DNA from: Austwickia sp.
GTDB taxonomy: Bacteria; Actinomycetota; Actinomycetes; Actinomycetales; Dermatophilaceae
Length of the DNA stretch: 64,000 nucleotides
Direction of reading: 5' to 3'
Assembly (NCBI GenBank): GCA_016699675.1
Contig: CP064985.1
Coordinates: 3,162,001 to 3,226,000 of the forward strand
The notes beneath the pieces were generated by a model. The model saw only the letters and a list, made by a program, of their open reading frames with translations. It had not been told where the DNA came from and made no database searches. The first letter of the stretch is position 1, and the number at the start of each line of letters is the position of its first letter. A program made the position numbers and the translations under genes. Below, piece after piece: positions 1-7,435 of this stretch.

Positions 1-3
1 AGC

Positions 4-9
4 TACCCT
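4..9 (+). promoter_or_regulatory. Putative -10 hexamer for the glycosylase gene
   Basis: TACCCT lies 8 nt before the ATG at 18 and there is no Shine-Dalgarno sequence. This fits a leaderless transcript, a pattern repeated at many genes in this window. The -35 region would lie outside the window. Confidence 0.4.
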
Positions 10-17
10 GTGCAGCC

Positions 18-1019
18 ATGGAGACCCGCACGTCAGCGCCTGTGACGCCGGCCCCCAGGGCGGCGCACTCCGCCGCGGGAGGCGCCGGCGGGGCGGTCTC
101 CGAGCGGGTGGTCGAGCTGCCGCGGCGGGTGCACCTGGTCGCGGCGCTCGCGGTCGTACGCCGGGGCGCGGGCGACCCCACCTGGCGGGGCGAGGGCCAG
201 GAGGCCTTCTGGAAGGGCTGGCGCACGCCGGACGGGCCCGTCACTCTGCACCTGGCGGAGGACCGAGCTGCCGGGACGGTGCGTGCCCAGGCGTGGGGCC
301 CGGGACGCGCATGGGTGCTGGAGGCGCTCCCGGCGATCCTGGGGGAGGGCGACGACGACACGGAGTTCGTGCCGCGGCACGCGCCCGTGGCGGCGGCGCG
401 GCGGCGGTTCGTCGGGTGGCGGGTGCCGCGGACCACGCTGGTCCTGGAGTCATTGGTGCCGGCGATCATCGAGCAGAAGGTGACGGGCGCGGAGGCGTTC
501 GGGGCGTACCGGGTGCTGGTCCGGCGATTCGGCGAGCCCGCCCCGGGGCCTGGGCCGGAGCTGGGGTTGATGATCGCGCCGTCGGCCGCGGGGTGGGCGG
601 CGATCCCGTCCTGGGAGTGGCTGCGAGCGGGCGTCGACAGCCATCGATCGGACACGGTGATGCGGGCGGTCCGGCGGGCGGGGCGCCTGGAGGGGCTCAG
701 CGCGCTGGAGCCGGCCGCGGCCCGGGAGCGGTTGCGGGCCGTTCCCGGTATCGGGGTCTGGACCGCGGCCGAGGTGGCGCACGTGGCGTTCGGCGACGCG
801 GACGCGGTGAGCTTCGGGGACTATCACGTGGCCCGCAACATCGGCTGGGCGCTGATGGGCGTCGAGACCGACGACGCGGGGCTGGCCGAGCTGCTCACGC
901 CGTACGCGGGGCACCGCTATCGCGTGCAGCGCCTGCTGGAGCTCACCGGCGCGACCCGACCGCGGCGCGGCCCCCGGATGTCGGTGCGGACCCACCTGCC
1001 GGGATCGTCGGCGCGCTGA
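18..1019 (+). CDS. DNA-3-methyladenine glycosylase family protein (AlkA-like, HhH-GPD)
   Basis: This 333-residue protein looks like a base-excision repair glycosylase that removes alkylated purines. The helix-hairpin-helix element LRAVPGIGVWTAAEV spans residues 239-253. It is followed by the acidic loop SFGDYHVARN, whose Asp268 sits where the HhH-GPD superfamily has its catalytic aspartate. The first 27 residues are Ala/Pro/Gly-rich and probably disordered. The ATG at 18 was chosen because a TACCCT hexamer lies just upstream. It stands alone and converges on the next gene. Substrate specificity cannot be read from the sequence. AlkA-like is the best family assignment; another HhH-GPD subfamily is possible. 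Confidence 0.8.
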   Translation: METRTSAPVTPAPRAAHSAAGGAGGAVSERVVELPRRVHLVAALAVVRRGAGDPTWRGEGQEAFWKGWRTPDGPVTLHLAEDRAAGTVRAQAWGPGRAWVLEALPAILGEGDDDTEFVPRHAPVAAARRRFVGWRVPRTTLVLESLVPAIIEQKVTGAEAFGAYRVLVRRFGEPAPGPGPELGLMIAPSAAGWAAIPSWEWLRAGVDSHRSDTVMRAVRRAGRLEGLSALEPAAARERLRAVPGIGVWTAAEVAHVAFGDADAVSFGDYHVARNIGWALMGVETDDAGLAELLTPYAGHRYRVQRLLELTGATRPRRGPRMSVRTHLPGSSAR

Positions 1020-1139
1020 GCCGTCCCGCTGCGGGGTGGCGCTCAGGGGTTGGCGCTGAGGCGTCGCGCGGTCCCGACGCTGATCGGCCGCGCTCGGGTG
1101 CCGGAACGTTTCGCGGGACGTGGCAGCCGGGCCGCCGCG

Positions 1140-1742
1140 TCAGCGTGGTGGCCCCTGGGGCGGAGACCACCGCGTGAACCGCTCCCGGGCGGCCTGCTCG
1201 AGCGCGTCCGCCCGGCGGCTGAGGTCGACTTCCAGCTGTACGCACTGCCCGACGGGCGGCAGGCCGGGTTGGGGCGACCGAGCGAGGTGGGTGTACAGGT
1301 CGATGGTGTGCGAGGGAAGTCGCCACAGGCTGGTCCAGCCCTGCCCGGTGCGGCCTGAGGCGTCGGTGCTGTCCGTCGGCTCTGGGGCGCCCGTCGTGTC
1401 CTCGGGCGATCCGTACGCGGCGCTCAGCGCGTCGGCCAGCGAGCGGGCGGCGCCCTGGAACTCCGGTGTCGGGGCCGTATGCCACAGGAACCAGGCCAGC
1501 CCGACGAACTCCTCGTGGTAGGCGACCCAGCCGAGCTGCGCCTCCCCCCAGCCGGATCCGGCGCGGGCGGACCAGTGCCGCGCCCCAGGCAGGGTCTGCG
1601 GGCTGGGGGGAATCTCGCGGACCTGCTCAGGTCGTACGCCGTGCGCGACCAGCCACGGCTCGACCTCGGCCGGCGCCGTCGGCCAGTCGCTCGCGACGAG
1701 GGCGGTAATCGTGTCGACGACCACGGCGGGAGAAGGTTCCAT
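1140..1742 (-). CDS. Hypothetical protein (possibly DUF6301-like)
   Basis: A soluble protein of 200 residues with no signal peptide or membrane segment. It is acidic and Trp-rich (for example WLVAHGV, WGEAQLGWVAYHEEF, LAWFLWHT) and ends in a helical Arg/Gln-rich tail. The overall pattern recalls small actinobacterial DUF6301-type proteins, but I cannot confirm that without a profile search. The ATG at 1742 is supported by a TAGCGT hexamer six nt upstream. It is monocistronic and converges with the glycosylase gene. No function is assigned. Confidence 0.55.
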   Translation of the reverse strand: MEPSPAVVVDTITALVASDWPTAPAEVEPWLVAHGVRPEQVREIPPSPQTLPGARHWSARAGSGWGEAQLGWVAYHEEFVGLAWFLWHTAPTPEFQGAARSLADALSAAYGSPEDTTGAPEPTDSTDASGRTGQGWTSLWRLPSHTIDLYTHLARSPQPGLPPVGQCVQLEVDLSRRADALEQAARERFTRWSPPQGPPR

Positions 1743-1748
1743 GGCGTG

Positions 1749-1754
1749 ACGCTA
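1749..1754 (-). promoter_or_regulatory. Putative -10 hexamer for the hypothetical gene at 1742
   Basis: Read on the minus strand this is TAGCGT, followed by six nt and the ATG. No ribosome-binding site is visible, consistent with a leaderless mRNA. Confidence 0.35.
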
Positions 1755-1865
1755 CCGGTCGGGGCGGTCGGGTGACCCGTCGGCTCCCGGGGCACGTCCC
1801 CTCCGGTCGGCGCCCCCAGGCGCCGCACGAGGTCGCGGCTCGTCCCGTGTCGACCGGCGGGCGCG

Positions 1866-3122
1866 TCAGCCCTCGCCGACGAAGACGATCACGGCGCGGG
1901 GACCATGACCGGTCCCCGCGGGTTCGGTGCGGGCGAAGGCGGCGGGCACGTCCTCCGCGGCCAGCGCCGGGAGCAGCCGGCCCACCACGACCCCGAGGGT
2001 GAGCTCGTCGGGGGCCTCGGCGACCACGCCGTACTGCACGAGGTCCACCCGCGCCCCGGCCAGGGCCGGCCGGGTGCCCGCGAGGTGCGCCCGCGGGTGT
2101 CCGGCGGGGATGGTTCCCAGCCCGTCGAACAGCGCCAGGCGGCAGGCCCGCTCGACGCGGGCGGGCACGGCCTCGGAGGTCGTCGCGCGGATCCCGACGT
2201 CGACGGCTTCGGGCGTCCCGGGCCGTACGCCGAGCGCCGCGCGAACCGCCTCGACGTGACCGAGCGCGAACCAATCGCCGCCGCCCCGACGAATCAGCGT
2301 CGCCGCGCCTTCTGCAGCGGCCGCCTCGGGCGCCGGGATGGGGGGCGCCGGCCAGGTCCACCCGCGCACCAGCGCCGCGGGCACCCGCGCCACCTTGCCC
2401 TTGACGAGGTCGGCGGCACTCGCGAGCTCGTCGGCGACCGCTCGGACCGTCACGCCGAGGGGCCGCCCGTCCGCATCGACCCCGCCGCGCAGATCCTCGA
2501 CGACGGGCATGTCCGCCGCGCCGATCGCGATGTCGGCCTGCCCTGTTCGCCAGGGTCGCCCCGCCGTGTCGGAGACCAGCAGCCCCAGCCGGTCGGGCGC
2601 CTCGAGCCCACGGGCGGAGAGGGCGGCGCGTACTCCTATTAATAGGGCGCGCGCGGCGGCGTCGGGATCGCGGGGGAGGAGAAGGACGTCGCCACCCTGG
2701 CCCCCGGCGTCCACCGCGCCGACGGGGAGGGACCCGAGGTTGGAGGCGTCGATGCCCGCGCCGGCCAGCACGGGCCCGGCCTTCGCGGCGACGATGCGCG
2801 CGACCCCGGCCGGCCCGAGCCGCTCGGCCACCACCCGCTCGGACTCCGCCAGGACCAGCCCCGCCCGGTGCGCGGCGGGGGCGCGCAGCCCGGCGGCCTT
2901 GCTGACCACCTTGCTGGACACGACGAGGACGTCGCCGTCACGCAGGTCCCCGGGGGCGCGCCGCAGGGCGGCCACCAGCTCGCCGGCGAGGTCGGCACCG
3001 GCCGCGATCTCGGGAATGCCGGTCAACGGCCACATCTCGACCGCGGCGGCCGAATCGACCCCCGGGCCGTGCTGAGACTCAACCTGAGGGAACGGGTCGT
3101 CCGTCGGTGAGGGCGATGCCAC
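1866..3122 (-). CDS. fbiB: Coenzyme F420:L-glutamate ligase (CofE domain) with divergent C-terminal domain
   Basis: Adds glutamate to F420-0 to build the polyglutamate tail of coenzyme F420. Residues about 30-260 form the CofE domain, with the typical segments GDVLVVSSKVVSKAAG, LVSDTAGRPWRTGQADIAIG and ADLVKGKVARVPAALVRG. In mycobacterial FbiB a linker of the type GDxFxxGxxEAV precedes an FMN nitroreductase domain. Here the linker is present (GGDWFALGHVEAV), but the remaining ~135 residues show no recognisable nitroreductase motif. The GTG start at 3122 is preceded by a GGGAAGG Shine-Dalgarno; the ATG at 3035 is an alternative. It lies 4 nt downstream of fbiA, so the two are cotranscribed. 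The synteny matches Rv3261-Rv3262. Confidence 0.85.
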   Translation of the reverse strand: MASPSPTDDPFPQVESQHGPGVDSAAAVEMWPLTGIPEIAAGADLAGELVAALRRAPGDLRDGDVLVVSSKVVSKAAGLRAPAAHRAGLVLAESERVVAERLGPAGVARIVAAKAGPVLAGAGIDASNLGSLPVGAVDAGGQGGDVLLLPRDPDAAARALLIGVRAALSARGLEAPDRLGLLVSDTAGRPWRTGQADIAIGAADMPVVEDLRGGVDADGRPLGVTVRAVADELASAADLVKGKVARVPAALVRGWTWPAPPIPAPEAAAAEGAATLIRRGGGDWFALGHVEAVRAALGVRPGTPEAVDVGIRATTSEAVPARVERACRLALFDGLGTIPAGHPRAHLAGTRPALAGARVDLVQYGVVAEAPDELTLGVVVGRLLPALAAEDVPAAFARTEPAGTGHGPRAVIVFVGEG

Positions 3123-3126
3123 TCCG

Positions 3127-4110
3127 TCAGCCTTCCCTCAGGCTCAACGCGAGATCGAGGGTGTCGCCGGCCAGGCGCGCGGCGGCCGCGCGGTCGGGCA
3201 TGAGCAGGTCGGTACGCCGTACGACGTACCGTCCGCCCGCCGCCACCGCGTCCTCCGCACCGCTCTCACCGGCGTCGATGAGCCAGCCGTCGAGGAAGTC
3301 CGCGTAGAGCGAGGCGACCCCGGCGGAGCTGACCGGCACCCCGAGGGGTGCGAGGCAGGCGTCGGCGTGCCCGCGGACGGGGGCGCCGCCGACGATGGGG
3401 GAGACGCCCACCACCGGCGCCGCGGTGCCCCGCAGCGCATCCCGAACGCCCGGCACCAGCAGCACGATCCCGATGGACACGACCGGGTTCGACGGCGGCA
3501 GGAGCACCACGTCCGCGGTCCGAATGGCGTCGAGCACCCCCGGTGCCGCCGTCGCGTGCTCCATCCCCACCGCCACGAATCGCTGGGCCGCAACGGCCGC
3601 CCGGTGGCGGACCCACCACTCCTGGAAGTGCACCGCCGCCGGGCCCTCCCCGCGGTCGATCACGACGTGCGTCTCGACGGGCTGGTCCGACATGGGCAAC
3701 AGCCGCACCCCGCGGTCGGGCAGACCGAAGCGGTCCGCCACCCGCGCCGTGGCCGCCGACAGCGTCATGCCGTGGCCCAGCCACTGGCTGCGCAGCACGT
3801 GCAGCGCGAGGTCCCGATCGCCCAGGGTGAACCAATCCGGCTGGGCGCCGTACGCGGCGAACTCCGCCGCCAGCGTGAAGCGCTCGTCCGCCCGGCCCCA
3901 GCCCTGCTCCTCGTGGACGGCGTCCGCCAGGGTGTAGGCGAGGGTGTCCAGATCGGGACACACGCGCAGGCCGAACAGGGTGATGTCGTCGCCGGTGTTG
4001 CCGATGATCGTCAGCTCGGCGTCGGTGTGGCCGGTCGCGTCCAGGTGGTCTCGCAGGCCCCGCAGGAAGCGGGCGCCGCCGACCCCGCCGGCCAGGGCGG
4101 TGATGCGCAT
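3127..4110 (-). CDS. fbiA: 2-phospho-L-lactate transferase (CofD/FbiA)
   Basis: Transfers the phospholactyl-type group onto the deazaflavin Fo during F420 assembly. The N-terminus MRITALAGGVGGARFLRGL is the family nucleotide-binding signature. IIGNTGDDITLFGLRVCPDLDT and LLPPSNPVVSIGIVL are further CofD hallmarks. About 327 residues from the ATG at 4110, normal for the family; the ATG at 4119 would add three residues. An in-frame extension to 4389 exists but is unlike the family and overlaps the whmD promoter region. First gene of the fbiA-fbiB operon, divergent from whmD as in M. tuberculosis Rv3260c-Rv3261. Confidence 0.9.
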   Translation of the reverse strand: MRITALAGGVGGARFLRGLRDHLDATGHTDAELTIIGNTGDDITLFGLRVCPDLDTLAYTLADAVHEEQGWGRADERFTLAAEFAAYGAQPDWFTLGDRDLALHVLRSQWLGHGMTLSAATARVADRFGLPDRGVRLLPMSDQPVETHVVIDRGEGPAAVHFQEWWVRHRAAVAAQRFVAVGMEHATAAPGVLDAIRTADVVLLPPSNPVVSIGIVLLVPGVRDALRGTAAPVVGVSPIVGGAPVRGHADACLAPLGVPVSSAGVASLYADFLDGWLIDAGESGAEDAVAAGGRYVVRRTDLLMPDRAAAARLAGDTLDLALSLREG

Positions 4111-4301
4111 GACGGCCATCCAACCACCGGGGTGTGGCCCGTTGCCGCGCCGGGGCGCGGGGCCTGACTGGTGCGCGCGGGACGGAAGGGGTTTTTCGCA
4201 ACGGCGCCGCGCGGCGGCCAGACCACCTGCGAGCTGCGCGGAGCGTTCACTACCAGCCGTTCGACCTGAACGAATGCCCTGGTCCATTACCAGATCACCG
4301 C

Positions 4302-4331
4302 TTGACGAATCCAAGATGACACGCGTGTAAT
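4302..4331 (+). promoter_or_regulatory. Putative whmD promoter with overlapping palindrome
   Basis: TTGACG (4302-4307), an 18-nt spacer and TGTAAT (4326-4331) resemble a housekeeping sigma promoter, giving a leader of about 98 nt before whmD. The perfect palindrome ACACGCGTGT (4319-4328) overlaps the -10 element and could be an operator. The fbiA-whmD gap of about 325 nt (4111-4435) holds nothing else I can support, apart from an unassigned fbiA promoter on the other strand. Confidence 0.5.
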
Positions 4332-4435
4332 TCCACTGTTGTCGCCTTCGTGATCGACCGGCGGTCGTCGAACCGGTCGAGCGGGTCACCGCATCCGCGC
4401 ACGGGGCTGGGTGTCATTTCCCGTCAGGAGGGGCC

Positions 4436-4705
4436 ATGCAGGAGCTTCGGCTGGTGTTCGGAGTCGAGCCGGACGTGGAGGAGGGCGAGCTCTCCTGGCA
4501 GGATCGCGCCCTCTGCGCCCAGACCGACCCGGAGGCGTTCTTCCCCGAGAAGGGCGGCTCCACCCGGGAGGCCAAACGGGTCTGCGTGGGGTGTGACGTG
4601 CGGGCCGAGTGCCTGGACTACGCCCTGGCCAAGGACGAGCGCTTCGGCATCTGGGGCGGCCTGTCGGAGCGGGAGCGCCGCAAGCTCAAGCGCCGCGCGG
4701 TCTGA
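4436..4705 (+). CDS. whmD: WhiB-family iron-sulfur regulator (WhiB2/WhmD-type)
   Basis: A regulator of 89 residues with the WhiB cluster ligands Cys27, Cys50, Cys53 and Cys59 (C-X22-C-X2-C-X5-C). The GIWGGLSERERR turn is followed by the basic tail RKLKRRAV that contacts DNA. WhiB2/WhmD proteins control septation and cell division in actinomycetes by binding the primary sigma factor. Assignment to WhiB2 rather than a paralogue rests mainly on position: it lies between fbiA and the Rv3259-like gene, as in mycobacteria. The start has a strong AGGAGGGG ribosome-binding site about six nt upstream. It converges on the metallopeptidase-like gene, with only 18 bp between the stop codons. Confidence 0.88.
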   Translation: MQELRLVFGVEPDVEEGELSWQDRALCAQTDPEAFFPEKGGSTREAKRVCVGCDVRAECLDYALAKDERFGIWGGLSERERRKLKRRAV

Positions 4706-4723
4706 GCGCCGAGCGCCGTCCGA

Positions 4724-5167
4724 TCAGCTGCGCTCCTCGTAGCCCGGGTCCAGCTCGGTGGGGTCGAGGCCGAGGGCGACCGCAAGCTGCTCCACCACGA
4801 CGTCGTTGACGACCGCCGCCAGGTCGCGGGGGTCGTCGACCCGGGTCTCGATCGGCCGCCGATAGAGCACCACCCGCGTCGCCAGCCCGCGGTCCGCCGG
4901 GAACAGGCGCGACAGCGGCACCTGCTGCGGCTCCCAGGGGGCGGGATCCGACGGCGGCACGAGTTCGACGGCCAGCTCCACATCCCCCAGCCCCTGCGGC
5001 AACCGCCGCTCGATCCGCTCGACGGCGTCGAGGACGAGGTCGTCGAAGGCATCTGAGCGGGACCGCATCGACGGGACGGGCGGCCACGCGAGCGGGCCCC
5101 GGACCCCCCGACCATGGCGGTCCCGCCGACCGAGGCGGCGATCGGTCGGTCGGACGCTTCGCGGCAT
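4724..5167 (-). CDS. Metallopeptidase-family protein (DUF1025/Rv3259-like), zinc motif degenerate
   Basis: Small basic-to-acidic protein of 147 residues resembling Rv3259. It has the conserved start RRDRHGRGVRGPL, the central VVLYRRPIETRV, and the C-terminal VEQLAVALGLDPTELDP. The family is named for a zincin-like HExxH site. Here the corresponding helix reads VVNDVVVEQLA, with Asn-Asp in place of His-Glu, so metal-dependent proteolysis is doubtful. The ATG at 5167 is favoured by a TACAGT hexamer seven nt upstream. Longer in-frame extensions run into the divergent DUF3499 gene. Confidence 0.7.
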   Translation of the reverse strand: MPRSVRPTDRRLGRRDRHGRGVRGPLAWPPVPSMRSRSDAFDDLVLDAVERIERRLPQGLGDVELAVELVPPSDPAPWEPQQVPLSRLFPADRGLATRVVLYRRPIETRVDDPRDLAAVVNDVVVEQLAVALGLDPTELDPGYEERS

Positions 5168-5174
5168 GCCGCCC

Positions 5175-5180
5175 ACTGTA
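5175..5180 (-). promoter_or_regulatory. Putative -10 hexamer for the metallopeptidase-like gene
   Basis: On the minus strand this reads TACAGT, seven nt before the ATG at 5167. No Shine-Dalgarno is visible, suggesting leaderless transcription. Confidence 0.4.
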
Positions 5181-5268
5181 GGACGGGGCGCCGACAGCGC
5201 CGCGACTGCCCCGCACGACACGCCAACCCGTGCGGGGGTAGGGCTCGGCACGCGGCGGGGCGGGGGGT

Positions 5269-5274
5269 TACCCT
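5269..5274 (+). promoter_or_regulatory. Putative -10 hexamer for the DUF3499 gene
   Basis: TACCCT lies seven nt before the GTG at 5282. A leaderless start here fits better than the ATG nine nt further in. Confidence 0.45.
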
Positions 5275-5281
5275 CACTTCC

Positions 5282-5695
5282 GTGACAGTCATGCGTCGGT
5301 GTTCCAAGACCGCTTGTCCCCGGGCGGCAGTCGCCACGCTGACCTACAACTACGCGGAGCAAACCGCCGTGCTCGGGCCGCTCGCGACGTACGCCGAGCC
5401 GCACACCTACGACCTGTGCGCCACCCACGGCACCCGCCTGACCGTTCCGAAGGGCTGGGACGTCGTGCGGCTGGTGGGCGAGCTGGTGGAGCCCGAGGAG
5501 GACGCCGACCTCCTAGCCGTGGCCGACGCCGTCGACGCCCGCCCGCGGGCCCGCGGGTCCGAGGCGAAGCGCCGCCGCGCCGCGCAGGACGAGGCCGAGG
5601 CCGACGTGGCCGCCGAGGGCGCCGAGGCGGGCCGCCCCGCCACCAAGCCCGCCCCGCTCGGCCGGCCCCAGCTGCGGGTGCTGCGGGACATGTGA
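5282..5695 (+). CDS. DUF3499 family protein (Rv3258c-like)
   Basis: A conserved actinobacterial protein of 137 residues and unknown function. The family core is clear: RRCSKTACPRAAVATLTYNY, then TAVLGPLATYAEPHTYDLCATH and TVPKGWDVVRL. The paired cysteines near the N-terminus and the later CATH could bind a metal, though this is inference. The C-terminal third is Ala/Glu/Arg-rich, probably disordered, and ends in LGRPQLRVLRDM. A GTG start at 5282 is preferred because of the TACCCT hexamer upstream. It precedes manB, as Rv3258c precedes manB in M. tuberculosis. Confidence 0.85.
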   Translation: MTVMRRCSKTACPRAAVATLTYNYAEQTAVLGPLATYAEPHTYDLCATHGTRLTVPKGWDVVRLVGELVEPEEDADLLAVADAVDARPRARGSEAKRRRAAQDEAEADVAAEGAEAGRPATKPAPLGRPQLRVLRDM

Positions 5696-5715
5696 AGCCC
5701 AGCGTCCGCGCCGAT

Positions 5716-5721
5716 TAGGCT
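5716..5721 (+). promoter_or_regulatory. Putative -10 hexamer for manB
   Basis: TAGGCT is followed by seven nt and the GTG start of manB, with no ribosome-binding site. A leaderless promoter separate from DUF3499 is plausible. Confidence 0.4.
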
Positions 5722-5728
5722 CTTTCGC

Positions 5729-7168
5729 GTGACGCACCGCCGACTAGCCGACTTCATCAAGGCCTACGACGTCCGGGGCACCGTCCCGGACCAGCTCGAC
5801 GCGAGCGTGGCGCGGGCCATCGGCGCCGCGTTCGCGACCGAGGTCGCGCTGCCCGACGGCGCCCGCGGCGTGGTCGTCGGACACGACATGCGGCCCTCCT
5901 CGCCGGAGCTGTCCCGGGCGTTCGCGCAGGGCGTCGCCGAGCACGGCCTCGACGTGACGCTGATCGGGCTGTGTTCGACGGACGGCCTCTACTACGCCTC
6001 GGGCGCCCTCGGGATGCCCGGCGCGATGTTCACCGCCAGCCATAACCCGGCCCAGTACAACGGCATCAAGTTGTGCCGCTCGGGGGCGCGTCCGGTGGGC
6101 CAGGACACCGGGCTGGCCGAGATCACGCGGGTGGCCCAGGGGCTGCTGGACGGCGCCGCCGAGGACCTGCCGATGACCCCGGGCCGGATCGCCGAGCGGG
6201 ACCTGCTGGCCGACTACGCCGCCTTCCTCAACGGCCTGGTCGACCTGTCCGGGAGCCGGCCGCTGAAGGTCGTCGTCGACGCCGGCAACGGGATGGGCGG
6301 CCACACCGTGCCCGCCGTGCTCGCGGACCTGCCCCTGGACGTCGTACCGCTGTATTTCGAGCTCGACGGCACCTTCCCCAACCACGAGGCGAACCCCCTG
6401 GAGCCGGAGAACCTGCGCGACCTGCAGCGCGCGGTGGTCGAGCACGGGGCCGACCTCGGGCTGGCCTTCGACGGCGACGCCGACCGGTGCTTCGTCGTGG
6501 ACGAGCGCGGCGAGCCGGTCAGCCCGTCGGCGATCACCGCGCTGGTGGCCGCGCGGGAGATCGGCAAGCTGGTCGCCGCGGGCACGCCGGCCGCCGAGGT
6601 GACCATCGTCTACAACGTGATCTGCAGCCACGCCGTCCGCGAGGTCATCGCCGAGCTCGGCGCCCGGGGCGTCCGCACCCGGGTCGGGCACAGCTTCATC
6701 AAGGCCACCATGGCGGCCGAGCGGGCCGTCTTCGGTGGGGAGCACTCGGCGCACTACTACTTCGAGGACTTCTGGTACGCCGATACCGGCATGCTCGCGG
6801 CCATGCACGTCCTGGCGGCGCTCGGGGAGCAGGACGGGCCGCTGTCGGCGCTGGTGGCGCAGTACGACCGGTACGTCGCCTCCGGCGAGATCAACTCCAC
6901 CGTCGCCGACACCGCCGCCTCGACCCAGGCCGTCCTGGACTGGGCCCGGCCGCAGGGGGTCGACGTCGACACGCTCGACGTCGACACGCTCGACGGCGTC
7001 ACGGTCGAGCACCGCGGGGAGCCCATGTGGTGGTTCAGCCTGCGGCCGAGCAACACCGAGCCGCTGCTGCGCCTGAATGTCGAGGCCGGCGACGCCGCCA
7101 CGATGGCGCAGGTTCGCGACGACGTCCTGGCCATCGTCCGGGGCAGCGGGATCGGGGGTACGCCGTGA
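5729..7168 (+). CDS. manB: Phosphomannomutase/phosphoglucomutase
   Basis: Interconverts mannose-6-phosphate and mannose-1-phosphate, feeding GDP-mannose for lipoglycans and glycoproteins. All four alpha-D-phosphohexomutase signatures are present: the phosphoserine loop TASHNPAQYNGIK (Ser104), the Mg2+ loop FDGDADR (residues 247-253), the sugar-specificity loop GGEHSAHYYF, and the phosphate-binding loop RPSNTEPLLRLN near the C-terminus. At 479 residues it is close to the usual ~460. A short direct duplication, DVDTLDVDTLDG, occurs near residue 410. The GTG start at 5729 follows a TAGGCT hexamer. Its stop overlaps the start of the next gene (GTGA), implying translational coupling. Confidence 0.93.
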   Translation: MTHRRLADFIKAYDVRGTVPDQLDASVARAIGAAFATEVALPDGARGVVVGHDMRPSSPELSRAFAQGVAEHGLDVTLIGLCSTDGLYYASGALGMPGAMFTASHNPAQYNGIKLCRSGARPVGQDTGLAEITRVAQGLLDGAAEDLPMTPGRIAERDLLADYAAFLNGLVDLSGSRPLKVVVDAGNGMGGHTVPAVLADLPLDVVPLYFELDGTFPNHEANPLEPENLRDLQRAVVEHGADLGLAFDGDADRCFVVDERGEPVSPSAITALVAAREIGKLVAAGTPAAEVTIVYNVICSHAVREVIAELGARGVRTRVGHSFIKATMAAERAVFGGEHSAHYYFEDFWYADTGMLAAMHVLAALGEQDGPLSALVAQYDRYVASGEINSTVADTAASTQAVLDWARPQGVDVDTLDVDTLDGVTVEHRGEPMWWFSLRPSNTEPLLRLNVEAGDAATMAQVRDDVLAIVRGSGIGGTP

Positions 7169-7398
7169 GCCGTTCGATCGAGCCGTGGCTGCGGGAGATC
7201 CTGCGCTGCCCGGCGTGCGGCGGGGTGCTGACCGACCGGGTCGCGGCCGGGCAGTCCCCGGAATCCCCAGAAGTGCAGTTCCTCGACTGCGTCGGCGCCT
7301 GTCGCATGGATCCGCAGCGGCCGGAGGGACGCGCCTACCGCACCGAGGACGGCATCCCGGTCCTGCTCATCGACGAGGCGCTACCGTCAGCCCCATGA
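7165..7398 (+). CDS. Trm112-like small zinc-binding protein
   Basis: A 77-residue protein resembling the Trm112/UPF0434 family. It opens SIEPWLREILRCPACGG, a typical CxxC knuckle, followed by FLDCVGACR and the family C-terminal pattern YRTEDGIPVLLIDEA. Trm112 proteins act as small zinc-bearing partners of methyltransferases; the bacterial role is uncertain. The GTG start overlaps the manB stop, so the two are translated together. Neighbouring manB and a TobH-like isomerase suggests it belongs to the mannose-phosphate operon without having a known part in the chemistry. Confidence 0.8.
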   Translation: MSRSIEPWLREILRCPACGGVLTDRVAAGQSPESPEVQFLDCVGACRMDPQRPEGRAYRTEDGIPVLLIDEALPSAP

Positions 7399-7435
7399 GG
7401 GCCTGCCGTGCGGCAGCGGACGAAGGAGGCTCGAG

